The translations under genes were made by a program, and so were the position numbers. The notes beneath the pieces are model-generated. The model did no database searches. It saw nothing but the letters and a program-made list of their open reading frames with translations, and had not been told where the DNA came from. From Arabidopsis thaliana (taxonomy: Eukaryota; Streptophyta; Magnoliopsida; Brassicales; Brassicaceae): 64,000 bases of DNA. Below are positions 35,180-47,889 of the stretch, in pieces (within the stretch, counting starts at the first letter, position 1; every line of letters starts with the position of its first letter). The DNA is taken from NCBI RefSeq assembly GCF_000001735.4, contig NC_003074.8:15755261-15819260 (forward strand), in the 5' to 3' direction.

Positions 35180-38069
35180 AGATTTTGGTGAGATTTCGAG
35201 ACCCTTCTTTACCAACTTCGATTTGAATATTTTTGGGCAACTTGTGACCGGATTTTGTTGTGAATAGGTTGATCATACTTCTCCATATTAGTGCTTTAGT
35301 TCAAGGTTGTATTCAGCTTTGGTAGAAGAGTTTGGTAAGCCTCACCGTCTTCCTTCTTTAATTTTTCTCGATGGAAGTGAGCTTTAAGCTCTTTAATGGT
35401 GGATTTCGTCTCAGGTAGAATTAGAATTTGATTTATACCTTTTAAAAAGATCTCGTCAATACGAATCCCACGTCGGTGAGATCTCGTTAAAATAAAGTCA
35501 GAATTGATCGAAATTTGATTGGTAAGTATTTTCGATTTTGTTGATTCATGGTCAAATCAGGATTTTTATACACCGGTTCTTAGGGTTTTAAACCGGTTTT
35601 GTTATGGTCTGGCTACGTAGAATACTCGTTTAAAAAAGAATTTTGAATTGGCTGAGTTTTGAATTTCAACTGATAGTAGTTCGGACCGGTTCGGCTTTGT
35701 TTTTACCGGTTTTGGAAAATCTGATACCTGAATAAGATTGAACGTGAATTTATCTTTCGAACGGTATATGGTTCCTAATTGTTTAATCTACGGTTGAATA
35801 TAGGTGAATTAATTATTGATTTGGAGTATGTGTAGAATTGCAGCTAACCGTTCGTTCAATCTGAAAATATTTTCCCGGTGAGTTCTAACTCCCTTTTAAT
35901 TATTATACATTTGTATAATATTTTAGGAGTATGATAAAAAGAATAAATGAATTATTTGTTTATTTCAAAAATTGATTTCTTTGATTTCATAACTAATTTG
36001 GTTATGATAATAATAATAAAATATGTTATTTCGTTAAGACCGATGTATATTTGTATAACATTCGGAAATAAAATAGAAAGAAAATTTGAATTATTTGAAT
36101 ATTTGAATTCTGAAAATTGATTATTTGATTTAATATGATTATTCTAAATATGATTCTAATGATGAAATATGTTATTCTGCTAAGACAGGTATCAGCATGC
36201 GACTCTGATTTAGCTAGCTATATTGAGCAATCTATGGCGGCCGGCATAGCCAACAGATGTATTGTGTATCATGTTAGTCTGTTAGTGGTATTGAGGTCGG
36301 TTAATACAGTGGACCGTACTTCTTTATCATCTCGTTAGGGCCAGCATCCCTATCGAGTATATTATGTAAATATTCTGTTAGTATATGTGATATATCCTTA
36401 TTTTTACTGTTTTTAGCTATGATTTGGGTAGTAGTTTTAGAGTCTTTTTGTTATTTCTAGAGTCTTTTTGTTATTTTTAGAGTCTTTTTTAGTCTTTTTC
36501 AGGTCTTTACATGTTTGAGATTCATTTAGAGATAATGGAGCATTCTGGAGGAAAACATAGAATTTATGCTGTTGAAGAAATCCGGAGACTAAAAACCGCG
36601 TAGGTGTCGAACGACAGCAATACGTGACGGTAATTCGACGACGCAACTTATTGAAGTTTTGAAGATTTCCAAATTCGGCTCAGAACTTTCTCTTATTTCT
36701 ATATATATATATATATATAGATTTTAAGGTCATTGTTTAGACCTAAGCTTGGAGACGCTATTCTCCTTATCTCTTTTGTTCTTGGGAGCAAAACCATGTG
36801 GAGACTCCCTTTAGAGAAGATCTTTCTGACTCTATTCTTCTCTTGTTTCTTACATTGATTTCTTATTCAATCGTGTTTTGTTCTTCTATGATCATGTTTG
36901 AGTAGTTTTCTTGTTAGGGTTAGGGTTTCTCATTAGGAATTTAGATGATTTAGTAGATTGCCCTCTTGCTAGGTTATCTGTAGGATTCTTCATCTTGATT
37001 GTTCTTAATGCTAGTTCTAGAGTAGCTAACTAGAACTTGATCTTAGATAATAGGTATACCTACCATAGGTACCTGTTATCAGAACTATCATAGATGAGCC
37101 TAAGTATTTAAGAAAAAACACGTAGGCTCATAGAAGGGCTCTCCTTTAGATATCTAGGTGAATTAATCAAACTTGATAATAATGCATGTTTAAGTATATG
37201 ATTCTCGGTTTCTCTGGTTATCTTAGTTCTAGGCATAGAGAGTTTCGCGGAACGCCACCGGTTATTCTAGTATTATAGTTTGAGTTTAAGAACGGTTCGA
37301 TAACAACCTAGCTATTTCTAGATCTACTTTCATCTATTTCCTAAGAATAGTCTAAGTCTGACGCTTTTAATATCTTATTTCACAACCAACCAATCTGTTA
37401 TTGCTTACTTTTTGTTTCTATTTATTTTTTTACTATTTTACTTAGCTTAATTCGATAGCCATTAGTCTATTGCGTGAGCCTAGAAGTTTGTGAATTCGAT
37501 CCGTAAGTGCTGCAACTGACCTCTTTATTTGAGAGAGTGGTCTTAGGATTAATTTGACTTACATCATTATGGTTTGGGTCGACCAATGCTGGAGTTGTAC
37601 CATTGCTAGATACCTGGTCGTTCTGTTCTGATGTTATTATTCTGTCTGATGATATTATTTTGTTCTTATGATTTATTTATGTATTTTGTCAGCATAAGTT
37701 ATGATGTACTTTACTTTATTTAAAATTAATTGAATTGAAACTATGTTTGTTAGTACCAACACGTGAACATCACTTTGTGTGAGATCAGACCATGTTGGTA
37801 TTTGTTTGTTGGGTTTGTAGTCTCACTGGGCGAGTTTTCGCTAACATAAGTTATGATTCCGTGCGGAGGGCTTTGACGAGGAGCGTTATGTAGCTGAGGT
37901 TTTGAACTTGTTATTTTTAGAGCGAGACTTGATAGATTTTCTAAAATTAATTTATTTTGATTTTGAGATTTGGAGTTTATACAAGATTTCAACTTTATAT
38001 ATTTTGGAAATTTTGAGTAATTTTATTATAGTAATGCTTCAAAAAAAAAATTGAATTTTCAAGGCGTTA
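35180..38069 (+). repeat. Second gypsy-type LTR segment, split by a solo LTR
   Basis: The two flanks of the solo LTR (35180-36387 and 37567-38069) read as one repeat. It carries CACTGGGCGAGTTTTCGCT (about 37826) and ends AAGGCGTTACA (38059-38069), the usual right end of a class of Arabidopsis pericentromeric gypsy LTRs. Its left end is not clear, so 35180 is simply where the first element stops being recognisable. Confidence 0.5.
36388..37566 (+). repeat. Solo gypsy LTR with near-perfect target-site duplication
   Basis: Starts TGATATATCC and ends TTACATCA, 1179 bp. The 5-bp flanks are ATATG and TTATG (4 of 5 match). It is homologous to the LTR at 33691-34812. No internal domain adjoins it, so it is the product of LTR-LTR recombination. 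It contains a TA microsatellite near 36702-36718. Confidence 0.75.
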
Positions 38070-38477
38070 CAGATTCCGAACCACCATTGTAGTCGATATC
38101 ATCTGGTTTGTCACTACAATTTGTTAAAAAAAACATCGTCATCTCTCTGTTATTTTTCAGAAAGCAACACAAATCTAGACAAATCCTACTTCAATAACAA
38201 ATAATTTAAGAGAAACTTACGACATCTTTTCTGGGTTAGCGAATGATTCATAACCCAACGAAGCTTCAGATTCCCGACTCTTATCCAATTCAATCACCAC
38301 CGGAGACGACGACACACTAGCAGATACGAAGAATTAAAAGAAGAAGCTATGAGACAACGAAGAAGACAAATCAAAATCTAGAGACTCTCGGTAGAAGGAC
38401 AGTCATGACCGTTGAAACCTAATTTCTAAGTTTTCCCCAATTCAAATTTAATAGGTTTTGTGTTTAAGGGGATATCA

Positions 38478-38759
38478 AAACTTCTTTCTCAGGGAGAAGG
38501 TTTCAATTGAGGCTATACCACTGTAATCGGGTCAACTAAATTAAATCCAATTTAGATCTAATCGTGGTACAGTGAACGCCAAATTAGGATTTTTAAACGC
38601 AATTGACTAGATTAATTAAATTTGGTGAAATGGGTAGAAATTTAAAGATTAGGAGGAATGAAGAAGTTGCTAATTTGTGCAGGTTGAATTGGACAGAGGA
38701 CCAAAGTATAGGTTGTTTTTAGTTGAGTGACTATAGACTATAGTATAGGGTGCCAGCTA
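38478..38759. repeat. MULE right terminal inverted repeat
   Basis: Inverted partner of 31408-31685; the outer end reads tatagtatagggtgccagct. Confidence 0.85.
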
Positions 38760-39345
38760 CAGGGAGCCCCTATATATTTTCAGCTACATAAGTTTCTCTT
38801 AGATTAGTTTTGAGTAGTTTCTAAATCTAGTAAAGAAAATTTGTTCTTTAATCTCTTGTGTTGCTGAATTATGTCCTCAAACATTCAGCATCTAAGTCAG
38901 AGCATGTCGGCTTTGATTTGATGTGAATTACAATGGTCACACAGCGGTAGAAATAATGTTTCTTGGGCAATATATATGTGTTGTAGTAATCCTCAACCTT
39001 TGAGTTAGATTTTGGGTGTGCATTAATTAGTACTTGAACTAAAGTATAAACTGAGACACTTCTTTGGTAAAATCAAATTTTTATTAGAAAATTTGTTTAG
39101 TATATGCATTTACAAGTTTCACTCAAAAATGATCTAATCTCTCGCATTCAAGGATTTATTTCAATCCACGAACCTCTCAAAACAAACCCCTTAAACATTG
39201 ATGCATGTATAAGAATTTTCTTGCTCTCTCTTCTGAGTTATGGTAATCTCTCTACAAAGACTTAATTAGCACTCAAATTAAACAAAATAAGTGGTGGTTG
39301 TACAAGCCTAGTTTTAATTCTACGGATCAGTACTAATCCTGAATG
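38760..39345. other. Intergenic, no gene seen
   Basis: AT-rich flank of the MULE. No open frame or repeat family recognised. Confidence 0.4.
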
Positions 39346-39536
39346 GAAATTGACATGTTTTTTTTTTTTGAATATCTGGAAGTTCAGGCCCAAAGGCCTT
39401 ACATCTCCCAGAGGCGGGACCCATACCAGAAATTCATCTTCTTTGGAAAAGAGATCCTTCCCAACGTGTCTCGAATCCAGCACCTCTATCTGAGAGATTT
39501 ACCACTGGGCCAACAACACGTTGGTGAAATTGACAT
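39346..39536 (-). mobile_element. Full-length tRNA-derived SINE with 11-bp TSD
   Basis: The body at 39357-39525 on the minus strand has head TGGCCCAGTGGTAAATCTC (box A), GGTGCTGGATTCGAGAC (box B) and tail CCTGAACTTCCAGATATTC plus poly(A). Direct repeats GAAATTGACAT flank it (39346-39356 and 39526-39536). Same family as the copy in the protease intron. Confidence 0.9.
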
Positions 39537-40129
39537 ATTTTCTTTTTGTAGATGAAAAAGGAACTTCTTCTTATGTTTAAACTATACAAACTTCCAATAT
39601 CCTTTCCAAGACACCATCTCAACAACTGTCTCTTGGATCGTATATTGCCATTTATGTGTTGAGCTCCTCACTCCAGCTCCATGTCATTTATTACATTGCT
39701 CTGTTGTATCACTTCCTAAGCTACTTGCAACTCGTTACTTATGGGAGTCGAAAGTTAGTCAAAGTATTATTCTTCCATATAAATGTTTTTTTGCCGTCAC
39801 TTTTTCTAATTGACTCTAGTCGTTCGGAATTATTTTTGTTGAGGAGGAGTCATAAATTTTACAAAACAAGAAGAAGTAATATTCTAAAGAAATTTATAAA
39901 TATGTGTCTCTCTAATTTGTTGTTATAATTCTCAAGAATTTCCAATGGTTAAGCTATAATTATTGACTTTTCCTTGAATAAGAATCTTTTGAAGATGTTG
40001 GGAATATAGAAGAAAGATACTTCGCCACGGATGGATTAATGCATCTTGTAATTGTAATCACATCAAGTTACAAGAAAAAGGTAATGAACAAGTAACATAT
40101 ACAATTCATTTTTTCTCTTCTTTCCAGTG

Positions 40130-40480
40130 AAAATATCCATTAATTCATGTTTGAGTTATCTTCTTCTCCGAGATTGTGAGAGAGTGTGGAAGCTTTTTGA
40201 ACATTGCATCTCCCACAGCCATGCCTAACCTTATATAGTCATTGACGTTTTCTTCTATTGTTTAGTCCCTCAATACGTAAAACACACGCAAAGCTTGGAA
40301 AATCTTTAAGGTGGTCGGATCAAAACCCTTCTCAATGACCTCCTTGATGGCTTTTTTGGCTTCTTCTTTTCCATTGATCAAGAGGATTAACAACTCTTGA
40401 GGCACACCTAGTTGTTTCAAAATAAATACATCTCGGATTACATTGTCCTGCTTACCCTGCGGCAAAATCATACTATCCAC
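40130..40480 (-). pseudogene. mTERF-family fragment
   Basis: The minus strand reads DNVIRDVFILKQLGVPQELL and KKAIKEVIEKGFDPTTLKIF, then QALRVFYVLRD. In a second frame (about 40150-40215) it reads AMFKKLPHSLTISEKKIT. These are typical repeats of Arabidopsis mTERF proteins (organelle gene expression factors). Transit peptide, N-terminal repeats and the joining frame are lost. It is a short relic of this expanded family. Confidence 0.7.
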
Positions 40481-40859
40481 TTATTTTTCGTCTCGTGAAA
40501 TGTCTCTAACGTAATCATTGTAGCAGCTCATAGAGCTTGAAGCTCTTCTGAACTGGAGAAACTCAAGTTTTGTATATATCACCTAACTTGTGCCCCAACT
40601 TTAAGCTCCATACAGACGCTTAATTCCCTTCTATCCCTTTAACCTTGAGACAATATAAGCCAACTAGACTCATCACTTGACTATATATATAGCCTAAAAA
40701 ACCTAAAATCGTCGAAAGGAAAACGATTTTGACGTTATTGAATATGTATTGAGGCTTTGTTTTTTTTTTTGGTGGAATGTATTGAGGCTTTGTTTGGGCC
40801 TATAAATATTGAGAGATTGAAATTTAGAAAAACAGACGGTGGAAGAATTCTTCTATTCT

Positions 40860-41545
40860 TTTATTTTTTTTGTTCGGCCAAAAAGTTCATTTAGAAGCCC
40901 AATAAGCAGTTACAGAGGAAAAAACCCAATACAATACAGACACAATTTAAACGGTCCAGATTAAATCTAATCTTTGGATGCTGATACGTGTTATAAAATG
41001 CTGGCACTTCACCAAGCCACGCGTCAGGTATTCGAGCGCCGCCGCATGCATCGTGTTGAACACCGTCGAGTCCGATCAGCCATCGCCGGTTAGTCCTGAA
41101 ACGGTGGATAGTCTCCTCCTATCTGTTGATCTCGAATCCAGACTCAAGGAAAGTTGAAAATCTTCTAGATAAAGTCCATGAAAGCCGCTTCAAAAATTCT
41201 CTGAGAATTGCCATCGCCGGGAAAGCTCCATCTCTGACAATATCTAAGGAGATGTAGTCGGTTTTGTGCTCATATATGAGCAAAAAGGATTGATGAAGAT
41301 TTTATTCCTCGAACTTGATTGGCTGAAACAGATGATTTGTGAAGGTAACAGAGACATCGACAAGTCATGGATAGAGATCTGAAAAACGGATAGAATCGGT
41401 AGCAGAAGTCTGACTTAAATCAGAATTTATTGAGTTCGCCTAAGCGAAATATACAAAAAATCCGATTAAACGGAACAAAAGAAAAACAAAAAGCTACATC
41501 TCCGATTAGAACGGAGAAGAGAGCTCTCTCTCTCTAAAGGATGTT
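40860..41545 (-). mobile_element. Non-coding poly(A)-ended retroposon (Sadhu-like candidate)
   Basis: Seen on the minus strand, the unit begins in a CTCTCTCTCTTCTCCG tract (about 41545), is GC-richer than its surroundings and ends TTTTTGGCCGAACAAAAAAA (about 40862). It has no long open frame. The architecture (CT-rich 5' end, non-coding body, A tail) recalls Arabidopsis Sadhu retroposons. The family call is by architecture only. Confidence 0.35.
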
Positions 41546-42320
41546 GTTGAGTTATTTTGGCGAGATGATAACCTTGGGTAACATGTCCAAGGCAGATCCC
41601 AGTATATTAGATTTGTTCTTTTAAGTTACTTTGAATAAAACGGGAGGCTATGCCGCCCGATCACTTACCAAAAAAAAAAAAAAAAGCAAATGATAGACAC
41701 TTGTCTAATGTCATTCTGTAATGCGAGGTCACCTAAAATATTAATAAATTAAAGGTCAGGACATAAATCGTTGGTTAATTTAATCATTTAAATTAATTTT
41801 CAATTAACCACTACAATTAAATTGTATGATTTTTTTATTTTTTTGGGTCAAAAAATTGTATGATTAAATATTTGGATTCGTTTCATGTTTTCAAAAGTTC
41901 TTACAAAAAAATACATGTCTACTTTACAAAAATCTTTTTAAACCAATTATAAGACTTTTTGTAAATTCATGCTACTATATATCCACAAGGAAGAAAATAT
42001 TTTTATACATAGAGCAGAAGATGCAACGGAATTCAAAGTTTATGGAAAACAAATAACTGTACAGATTTTTTTTTTTTTTAAATCACACTTTTTAAGCTTT
42101 CAGTAATAAGAAGATAACATGCTTGAACAAACAAAAAAAAAAAAAAAAAAGAAACCACATATCTAAACAAATCGCCTTATGGCTTTTTTTTTAATCTACC
42201 CATGGCTCTAGATAATATAGTATAGCTTTGATGAGTATTCTTTCATATCATCAATTATTCCTTTTGGTGTTATAAAGTTCCTCTTCAGAATCCTTCTTGT
42301 GACGAAAAATTTGAAAGCAG
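41546..42320. other. AT-rich intergenic, no gene seen
   Basis: Contains several A and T homopolymers (for example 41673-41687 and 42130-42149). Nothing coding. Confidence 0.4.
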
Positions 42321-42321
42321 A

Positions 42322-42638
42322 TTGGTTATTGGTGATTTTGTGGCTGTCATAAGCTCTCCTCGTTTCAAGTGTATGATAATGACTTTTGTTGGGGTAAACC
42401 GATCACAGCTCGGGCTGGACCAAGCTCTATTGAAAGTGGCACTGATGAGATTAAGACCAATCCAACCAAACTACTTGAACCACAAGAAAGCGAGGAGCAG
42501 CTTGTACCGGAAGAAGCATTAATCGTTTCGGAAGATCTTCTAACAAGATCAAGATCCAAGAAGTTCAACCAATCCATCCATGGACTACTAAAGAAACTAA
42601 AAAAAATCAAGAAGACGTATCTTAATCCTCCTTCATAG
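42322..42638 (+). pseudogene. Retrotransposon polyprotein 3' end
   Basis: A frame starting near 42369 reads ESGTDEIKTNPTKLLEPQES, then LLTRSRSKKFNQSIHGLLKK. The TRSRSKKF motif is the usual C-terminal tail of plant gypsy polyproteins (family TRARAKKL). Just upstream another frame carries part of the same domain, so at least one frameshift is present. Confidence 0.5.
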
Positions 42639-42639
42639 T

Positions 42640-43385
42640 GATCACAGTTCAAGAGGTTCGGTAAAGGGTTAAGTGTTGCTTATGCACTCTTTTCCCTTGT
42701 CAAGTTTTGTTCCAATAGGTTTTCTTGATAAGGTTTTTAATGAGGCATAAGTAACATTTTCAAGTCTCTCTTTATCAGTCCAAATCGTGGTCCAAGGACC
42801 TTGGACCACTCACAATGCATTGGCCCATTTTCTCTTTTTTAATTCAAACTTGCATTTATTGCTTTAGTTATTTCCAAGACTCTTTGCATGAGTTTGCATG
42901 AGTATGGACTTGTGCATGCTCTTGCATGTTTTTCTTCTCTCCCCTCTTCTCCTTCTTCCTCCTCTCCTATATAAACTCATTGTAGCTCTCATTTGCAAAG
43001 CATCAAACATTTTAATCCAAAACTCTCTCTTTCACTTGTTTGATCCAAAAAGTATGTAATATCTATTCAACTTGTTTTCTTCTTAGTGTATAATATCTAA
43101 GTTGGATCCAACCTCGTAGTCTAAGAGTCTTTCATCACTCTTACAAGTATAACTCGTTCCCCCTTTCATTTTGCTGCATCCACTCGATCTCGTCGTCACC
43201 CCGTTCGTCGTCATTTCGCAGCTTTGTTAAAGATCAATCCATTATTCACCATCAACTAGATCATTTCCATTTCAAAACCAACAAAGTGTGTCATTGGAGA
43301 ATTGATCTACGTCCAGGAGAGTAGACTTCTGGACGTGGATCTACGCTCCAAGGACACTTTGTTATCAGGTTTTCATTACATCATT
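42640..43385 (+). repeat. Probable LTR or terminal region of the 42.3-kb retroelement
   Basis: Contains the phrase cttttcccttgtcaagtttt and tttaatgaggca (42690-42750), also seen in altered form just before the 3' LTR of the copia at 62.75 kb. A TATA-like CTATATAAACTC lies at 42967. The segment ends around a palindromic stretch gatctacgtccaggagag and TTGTTATCAGG (43362). LTR borders could not be fixed. Confidence 0.4.
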
Positions 43386-43710
43386 CAAAGATATCATTTT
43401 CATTGAGTTTCTTCCCAAGTCTAAAAAAAAACAGTCATTTATCTGAGCTATCTAGCAGAGATATATTACAACTCCATCCATAAAAACGGAGGTATAACTT
43501 TTTCCTTCTTCTCCATTGCATACCACATCTTTTCCTCTTCGTAGCAATACTTATTCTTCAACGTGTTGGTTGAATTAGGTCCTTCGTCATCTTCAGGTTC
43601 AGATACAAAGGAGGAGACGGAGAAGGAGATCAATGGGAACGAGAAGAAAAAAAAGAAGAAGAAGAAGGACGACTTGTTTTCATGATCAGAGCGATCTGTT
43701 CAAAATGTTT

Positions 43711-43988
43711 TTTGTCACGCCCCAACAGCCCTATCAATGGGCCCCACGTCCTCTCTCGGGTCCATGGGCTCACCCCTGTCTGACGGTCGGTACGCTACAT
43801 CCGGGATTAAATACTTGTTACCGACCCTATAAATTACCATATGATCTTTTTCATGTTTTGTCCTCACTCATATGGTTCCGACAATCAGTTTCCGGAAGGT
43901 CACTTTTCTAAGTTAAGCATGCTTAATTATGGAGTTCTCTCAGGACGTCTAACCGAAAAGATAAGTGTACTTTGGTGCATAGGTGGCT
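43711..43988 (+). repeat. Solo-LTR-like segment with 5S-like boxes
   Basis: Begins TGTCACGCCCC, a common plant LTR start, and carries GGAAGGTCAC, AGTTAAGCATGCTTAA and GGAGTTCT (about 43894-43940). These resemble, in inverted order, the internal control region of 5S rRNA. Such boxes occur in Cassandra TRIM LTRs. The right end is uncertain and no duplication was found. Confidence 0.4.
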
Positions 43989-44910
43989 AAATCAATACTT
44001 TTAAATTTCTCCACATGCACCACCATATTCCTGAAACTAAAGGTGTTATATTTTTCAAATTAAAAGAAGCTTTTGGTCTATTGTTGAGAAGACAAATTAT
44101 TTGGTCTTCATGATCAGTGCATTCTAAGTTTGGTCTCTTTCTTGCATATAAATTTGTTATATAGGTAGAGTTTGATATTATGGAGTCCATGCTGGAACAC
44201 AGTTAACTGATTATGATTTATGAAGCATTTCATTTTCGTTATGATTGTTTTATTGCGTTTCAGCTATTTGCAATTTAAGAAATGATCTAAGGTGTTTTTG
44301 CTTTGTTACCGTTCGGTTTTGAAGTCATCGACTCTTCTCTAGATTTTCATATTTGTTGCTATCTTGTTTACTTCAGTCGCAGCCTGCAGGATCTATCTTT
44401 GGTTCTGATCTCAGAAGCATACATGGACCTCGGCGAGGAATATCTCCTCTCTACAATTATGATCTCATTTTGTGACAGATTCTATGGATTTTGACTGTAA
44501 ATAACTAATCTTGTATACCTTAAGCAATCATCCATCAAAAAACATAGGAGCTGGATGGATTGTAAGGGCTAGTTTGTGTATTTCCCTACAATTAGCCCGT
44601 GAAGATTGGACACTCGTTTACTTGGATTGGAGACGCATTAATCAAATGGGATTTTGGTAGACTCTTGTGATAGCTAATAACAAGCAAATTCTTCTTAGTC
44701 AAATTTGACTGATAAAACAAAAATACGAGAATAGCCAAAACATCATTAATCCAAAATAAGACATGCTTAATGAGGTTCAACAACTTAATTAACTCCCAAA
44801 ATAACAATGGTTCTCAAAAGTAAAAATTTCAAAAACTACAAAAGCTTAAAAGCCATACCCATCGACGCCTTCATGTTTATATCATTAAGCATCAATCATG
44901 AAGTTGGTGC
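43989..44910. other. Intergenic with one possible exon relic
   Basis: No supported gene. At about 44370-44470, after a good acceptor-like TTACTTCAG, one frame reads SQPAGSIFGSDLRSIHGPRR then GISPLYNYDLIL and a stop. This could be a last exon of something I do not recognise, or chance. Confidence 0.25.
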
Positions 44911-44914
44911 TTGA

Positions 44915-46121
<1,207 letters not shown>

Positions 46122-47301
46122 ATGGCCAGTCGACCTCTCATCTCTCTGCAACTTCTTTCTTCTTCTTCTTCATCTTCCTCGTTAAAACCAACAACAAAAC
46201 TTCTCTTCTTTCATAAACCTGAACTAATTAGCCACCACCATAGAAACCGTAACAAGTTGTCACGGACAAGTGTTCATCAACACTCAGCTAATCTCATCAT
46301 TCACCCTTCTGTTCTTTTCCTAAGTAGCGCCTTCGATGGCGGTGGAGGATTCATCGATACACAGACTTTTATTGTCACCATTAGTCTCGTTGTAGCCATT
46401 GCTCTCTCACTATTCCTCGGCTTCAAGGTTTTGTATCAATTATTCTTCTCTACTTAATCGTTCAATAAGTCATTTTGGTGAGTTTTTGATCTTTTTAATG
46501 TCTTATTGATTTGTTTCAGGGAGATCCAGTTCCTTGTGAGAGATGTGGTGGAAACGGTGAATCTTTTACTCTGTCTCTCTTTGTTTGCATTATGATTAGT
46601 ATATGTCTTATTAAATTTTTAGTCACCTATATCATGAAATCAAAATCCATTAGGTTCTATGTAAATTATCTTAAAAAAAATTCTAAACTAGTTTTACTAT
46701 GTAGCATGCTTGTCTTTTGATTGGATACTTATGCATTGTTCAATGAAAGTAAACAATGTATACTGTAGTTTCACAGGTATTCTAGATCAACTTAACATTG
46801 ATATACTACAAGAAAACATAGAGTTTTCCTACCCGGTTTCCTACCAAATTTATGGTAGAAAAAATTATCTATCAAAATTCTACGAAATTGTGACGAAAAA
46901 TATATTTAGTAGGAAATTCAAAGGTTATTTCGAAAATTGATGTCAGAATTTCGAAAGAAATTTCCTACAAAATTCCTACGAAAACTTGAAGGTATTCTAG
47001 CGCATTCTCTTTTCCGAGTCTAATTGTCTTTGTAATCTTTTGTGTTTTATGGGTTGCGCACAAAGGCGGAACGAAATGTGTATTTTGCCTAGAAGGGAAG
47101 ATGAAGGTGGAATCTGGCATGGTTGATTGCAAAGTCTGCAAAGGTTCAGGTACTTAATACTTAAACCATTTTCTTGGTCTGTTTTTTTGGGTGCTAAATA
47201 CAGTAGTCTCTTGATAACATATGAATAAGTTTTGTTTTGTTAATGTAGGTTTGATTTTTTGCAAGAAATGTGGAGGTTCCGGATATTCTCGCCGTTTATA
47301 A
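46122..47301 (+). CDS. Thylakoid-lumen P17.1-type protein with DnaJ-like zinc finger, 159 aa
   Basis: Four exons: 46122-46427, 46520-46556, 47066-47149 and 47249-47301 (160 codons with stop). The start is the [20 protein letters not shown]; upstream in-frame codons are non-ATG. The N-terminus is serine-rich and basic like a chloroplast transit peptide. A membrane segment follows ([19 protein letters not shown], about residues 75-95), then four cysteine pairs of the DnaJ/BSD2 type: [24 protein letters not shown] and [13 protein letters not shown]. Such small zinc-finger proteins act as thiol-related chaperone factors in plastids. The lumenal annotation is what I recall for this locus and is not shown by the sequence. 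A transposon fragment sits in intron 2. Confidence 0.88.
46804..46990 (+). mobile_element. CACTA-like transposon fragment in intron 2
   Basis: Starts ACTACAAGAAAAC (46805), one base short of the Arabidopsis En/Spm-type terminal repeat CACTACAAGAAAAC. Inside are repeated TTTCCTAC/GTAGGAAA-like motifs in both orientations, as in CACTA subterminal regions. A matching right end is missing. The phrase aggtattctag lies on both sides (about 46776 and 46990). Confidence 0.5.
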
Positions 47302-47889
47302 GAAGTCCTTACTATTTTCAATATTTACATTGGTCCTTTGGACTATGATGATATACTTTCTAACTTGTTTATAGTCATATAACAAAACTGTGATGCATTT
47401 TCTTGTTTAATTGTCATCCACAGTTTTTGTTACATCGGTTCAAATACGAGTAAGTGATTGTTAATTACTAAAGAAATAGTTTCCTAGACAAAATTATAAG
47501 GCAAGTTGATTCAAGGTACAAAAGATGTAATTCATGAGCTTAGTGATGTTTTAGTTTTCACACTACAAAACTAAAATTAGTGAACACTACAAACCCAAAA
47601 ATTAGTGTTCTTAGAGCAACCCCAATGGCAAGGGACCATGAGGGTTTCTTCCAAATTTTTAATCATAAATTTTGAAATTTTTAAGTTTAAAAGTTTCTGT
47701 TGGTCATTAATTTTTTGTTCGTCTAATGGTAAAATTCTTCAATGGGTTTCTTAAAAAGAAAAAAATTTATTATTAAATTAACAATTACAAATATTTTATT
47801 TCGTAAAATTTAATAATTAATACAAATACTTAAATTGTAAACATACATCGCATATATTTTTAATTTGTTTTCAAAATGTTTTGTGGTTT
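47302..47889. other. Intergenic with MITE-like tract
   Basis: At 47570-47770 are CACTACAAA phrases, AGAGCAACCCCAATGG and the inverted CAATGGG...: a small non-autonomous DNA element signature, borders unclear. No gene. Confidence 0.4.

Larger units (their letters stand above)
31408..38759 (-). mobile_element. Mutator-like element (MULE) with long TIRs, internally disrupted
   Basis: Bounded by terminal inverted repeats of about 280 bp (31408-31685 and 38478-38759) that align over their whole length, from CTGGCACCCTATACTATAG to the inner TGAGAAAGA phrase. Inside lie transposase remnants on the minus strand and 4.4 kb of nested gypsy LTR sequence (33691-38069). I could not settle the 9-bp target duplication; CCCTATATA occurs at 31376-31384 and 38768-38776 but not tight against the repeats. 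Not autonomous. Confidence 0.85.

Noticed and set aside
36388-37566. Treating the two LTR-type repeats at 33.7 and 36.4 kb as the LTR pair of one element
   Set aside because: They are clearly diverged, the second has its own target duplication, and the interval between them has no pol and contains another LTR type.
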